Positions 62,506 through 64,000 of a stretch of DNA of 64,000 nucleotides are shown here, one piece after another. Below the pieces are notes generated by a model. That model was not told the DNA's origin, ran no database searches, and saw nothing but the letters and a program-made list of their open reading frames with translations. The translations under genes and the position numbers were made by a program. The DNA lies in the NCBI RefSeq assembly GCF_031082405.1, contig NZ_JAVHJU010000043.1, positions 186,001 to 250,000 on the forward strand, written 5' to 3'. The stretch is from Amycolatopsis sp. A133 (GTDB lineage Bacteria; Actinomycetota; Actinomycetes; Mycobacteriales; Pseudonocardiaceae). Position 1 is the stretch's first letter; the number at the start of each line of letters is the position of its first letter.

Positions 62506-63234
62506 CTGTACCCCCAGCCTCTTGCCACACCGTGGCACCGTGCTCGTCCATCCGATGAGGAACGACGGCGCGGTGCACCCGCGTCCTTCATCCATTCGTC
62601 GGGTCGGTCGTCCGCCGGATCGATCCGGCCGCTCGCCGGCGCTTCCCGGTTCACGAACGGAGATCCCTACGGCGCAACCACTCCCGGCCCCCGAATCCGC
62701 GATGGGGCAGATCCATTCCCCACTCGCTACCCCCTGGCACTCCACCGGACGCACCCCGGTTCCGGCGGTGCCACGGTGATGTTGCCGACGCCGACCGTAC
62801 ACGCGGGGTTGCGCCAGCGGCAACGATGTCGGAATTCTTGCCGACGGACGCGGGTTCCGCCGGTTTTCTGCCGCCGATTCCGCATGGACACCGCGCCGTC
62901 CACATTGAAGAGTCGGCTGACCTCGAGGCTCGCCGGCCTGGCCGGACCACGAAGAAGCGCAACAGCGGAATGAAGTGGGGGACGAATGCCCGCAGACGCG
63001 TCGGAAAGCCACGACAATCGGACATCTTGATCGGAACCCGTTGCCGAAACAATCAAGCAACGCTAATGTCGGTCCACGGGCGCCCAACCCCTTGCCGGGC
63101 CTGTCGTCATCGACGGGTTTCCGCACTGAACGGCATCAGCCGACTCTGATCACCAACAGCGTTCGACGCCGTTTTCAGTCGACCCGGCAGGGCATTCGAT
63201 ATGGCATGCGTTCTCTATGGGAGGTCGAAAAGCA
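62506..63234. other. 729-bp intergenic region upstream of the apoprotein gene
   Basis: No gene recognised. The right half (about 62960-63200) has clearly lower GC than the cluster average and should carry the apoprotein promoter; the left end holds the SARP promoter on the other strand. Short open frames here lack codon bias and ribosome sites. Confidence 0.4.
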
Positions 63235-63702
63235 GTGCTGACGTCCAACAAGGTGGGAATCGCACGAAAGGTGACCGCGGTATTCGCGGTCGCCGCCGGC
63301 ATCACCGTCCTGTCCGGCACATCACCGGCGGTGGCGGCCGTGACGCCGTCCATCACGGTCGACCCGACGACCGGCCTGGCCGGCGGTGACCGGGTGGCGG
63401 TGTACGGCAAGAACTTCCCCGCGGGGCAGGTCATCGCCGTCATCCAGTGCAACGACCCCGGCCACAGTCCGGAAAAGCTCGCTTGCAACCTGGCCGGGTA
63501 CGTGTCCGAGGCCGCCGATGCCACCGGCGGTTTCACCCAGAAGCTGACCGTCCGCTCGTCGTTCGACGGCGTGAACCTGGTGACCGGCGAGCCGCTCGGA
63601 AAGATCGACTGCACCGTCGCACCCGGTTGTACCGTCTTGGCGGCCAACGTGGAGGGTGCGCCCGTTTTCGCAGAACCGGTGCCGATCAGTTTCGGTAGCT
63701 GA
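63235..63702 (+). CDS. Neocarzinostatin-family secreted apoprotein
   Basis: 155-residue precursor with a signal peptide (Lys/Arg-rich start, VTAVFAVAAGITVLSG, then SPAVAA for cleavage) and a mature Ig-like domain matching neocarzinostatin, actinoxanthin and relatives: SITVDPTTGLAGGDRV, AVIQCNDPG, LACNL, FTQKLTVRSSFDGV, IDCTVAPGC and VPISFG. All four cysteines of the two family disulfides are present. Family members bind and protect labile chromophores, chiefly enediynes. GTG 63235 follows GGGAGG by 10 bp; ATG 63217 lies before that site. No enediyne synthase is in this window. Confidence 0.9.
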   Translation: MLTSNKVGIARKVTAVFAVAAGITVLSGTSPAVAAVTPSITVDPTTGLAGGDRVAVYGKNFPAGQVIAVIQCNDPGHSPEKLACNLAGYVSEAADATGGFTQKLTVRSSFDGVNLVTGEPLGKIDCTVAPGCTVLAANVEGAPVFAEPVPISFGS

Positions 63703-63711
63703 CCCCTGTGA

Positions 63712-63757
63712 CGTCACGCGTTCGAGCCGGACCCCCGCCCGGCTCGAACGCGTGACG
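63712..63757. terminator. Perfect 19-bp inverted-repeat terminator
   Basis: CGTCACGCGTTCGAGCCGG (63712-63730) and its exact complement (63739-63757) enclose an 8-nt loop, 9 bp after the apoprotein stop. Such strong GC hairpins act as actinomycete terminators without a U-tract. It separates the apoprotein gene from the sugar gene. Confidence 0.85.
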
Positions 63758-63780
63758 CTCCGATTCCGAAGGATGGCAAG

Positions 63781-64000
63781 ATGGCCGGCAAGGCAACCGG
63801 ATCGGTGTTGGGGATGCCCAGTCGCCCGCCGGCCGACTGGGCGCGCATCACGCGGTCCGCCACCGCGACCGGCGCCGAGGTGGCCACCATGGAGCGGTTC
63901 GGGCGGTGGTTCGAGTCCCGGCGACGGACCGATTCGCTGCGGGTGGACCGGGTTCCGCTCGACGAGCTGACCGGCTGGCACCGCCGGGCCGGCACCGCCG
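63781..64000 (+). CDS. NDP-hexose 2,3-dehydratase, 3'-truncated by window edge
   Basis: The first 73 codons resemble the N-terminus of TylCVI/SpnO-type NDP-hexose 2,3-dehydratases: helix ADWARITRSATATGAEVA, then FGRWFESRRRTDSLRVDRVP and LDELTGWHR. These enzymes start C2 deoxygenation of NDP-4-keto-6-deoxyglucose, leading to 2,6-dideoxysugars. ATG 63781 lies 23 bp after the terminator hairpin; the preceding GAAGGATGG provides a ribosome site. The assignment rests on a short segment. It implies that the cluster continues right with deoxysugar genes for the glycosyltransferase at 37389. Confidence 0.65.
   Translation, partial: MAGKATGSVLGMPSRPPADWARITRSATATGAEVATMERFGRWFESRRRTDSLRVDRVPLDELTGWHRRAGTA

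Noticed and set aside
62826..63149. Small gene upstream of the apoprotein
   Set aside because: A 107-codon frame exists but is Arg-rich, lacks codon bias and a ribosome site, and lies in a lower-GC promoter-like stretch.
26070..64000. Enediyne cluster suggested by the neocarzinostatin-like protein
   Set aside because: No iterative enediyne PKS or its accessory genes are found; all ketosynthases here are small stand-alone type II proteins. Kept only as a question about the sequence to the right.
1..64000. tRNA, rRNA, riboswitch or CRISPR array
   Set aside because: No cloverleaf with CCA-type end, no rRNA segment, no conserved riboswitch core and no regularly spaced direct repeats were seen by eye; the only tandem repeats are the four 12-bp units in the regulator gene.

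Overview
High-GC (about 70%) DNA with strong third-position GC bias, GTG/TTG starts, SARP/AfsR-type regulators, ESX-type small proteins and F420-type enzymes points to a filamentous actinomycete, most likely of the Pseudonocardiaceae/Amycolatopsis kind; the genus is inference.

Left part (1-26000) is mostly ordinary chromosome: the end of a PhoD-type phosphatase, a STAS protein, an APC permease, a two-component system translationally coupled to an ABC-2 exporter, an XRE regulator with an AhpD-like protein, an AraC/GlxA regulator, an ESX-like pair with a DUF4474 effector-like protein, a TetR-controlled oxidoreductase locus with two 16-bp operators, a DUF6461 protein, a secreted lectin-like protein, methyltransferase, AfsR-type SARP and ArsR-type regulator. 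It also holds gene wreckage: two propeller-protein remnants, two decaying alpha/beta hydrolases, a frameshifted small gene and an integrase tail.

Right part (26070-64000, running off the window) reads as one biosynthetic gene cluster combining three chemistries. (1) Terpenoid: cluster copies of ispG and dxs (the latter fused to a 3Fe-4S ferredoxin), a polyprenyl diphosphate synthase, a squalene-hopene-cyclase-family enzyme whose DXDD acid motif reads ESED, a UbiA-family membrane protein, an FAD epoxidase-like monooxygenase, four P450s and a phytanoyl-CoA-dioxygenase-like oxygenase. (2) A highly reducing type II polyketide/fatty-acid-like line: two complete ketosynthases, two ketosynthase-like proteins without the cysteine, a discrete ACP, a double hot-dog-ACP fusion, ketoreductase, double hot-dog dehydratase, thioredoxin-fold isomerase-like protein, acyltransferase and an adenylate-forming enzyme. 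(3) Decoration and handling: an MGT-type glycosyltransferase, a PapA/condensation-like acyltransferase, a methyltransferase, an ABC-2 permease, a neocarzinostatin-like secreted apoprotein and the start of an NDP-hexose 2,3-dehydratase, which implies deoxysugar genes to the right.

The genes lie in tightly coupled blocks: 30853-36236 (+), 44540-37389 (-), 44724-47014 (+), 51990-47039 (-), 54415-56672 (+) and 59118-56627 (-), with divergent promoter gaps at 28195-28957, 44541-44723, 51991-52194 and 54254-54414. Regulators are an XRE/NB-ARC protein, a ParB/StrR-like protein and an XRE-SARP-NB-ARC protein. An intact-looking IS5-family element (36237-37174) with CTAG duplications sits between the P450 at 34968 and the glycosyltransferase, beside the remnant of another transposase that now supplies the glycosyltransferase C-terminus. 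My best reading, inferred from family functions, is a glycosylated cyclic terpenoid esterified with a polyene-like acyl chain; I do not recognise it as a known product's cluster.
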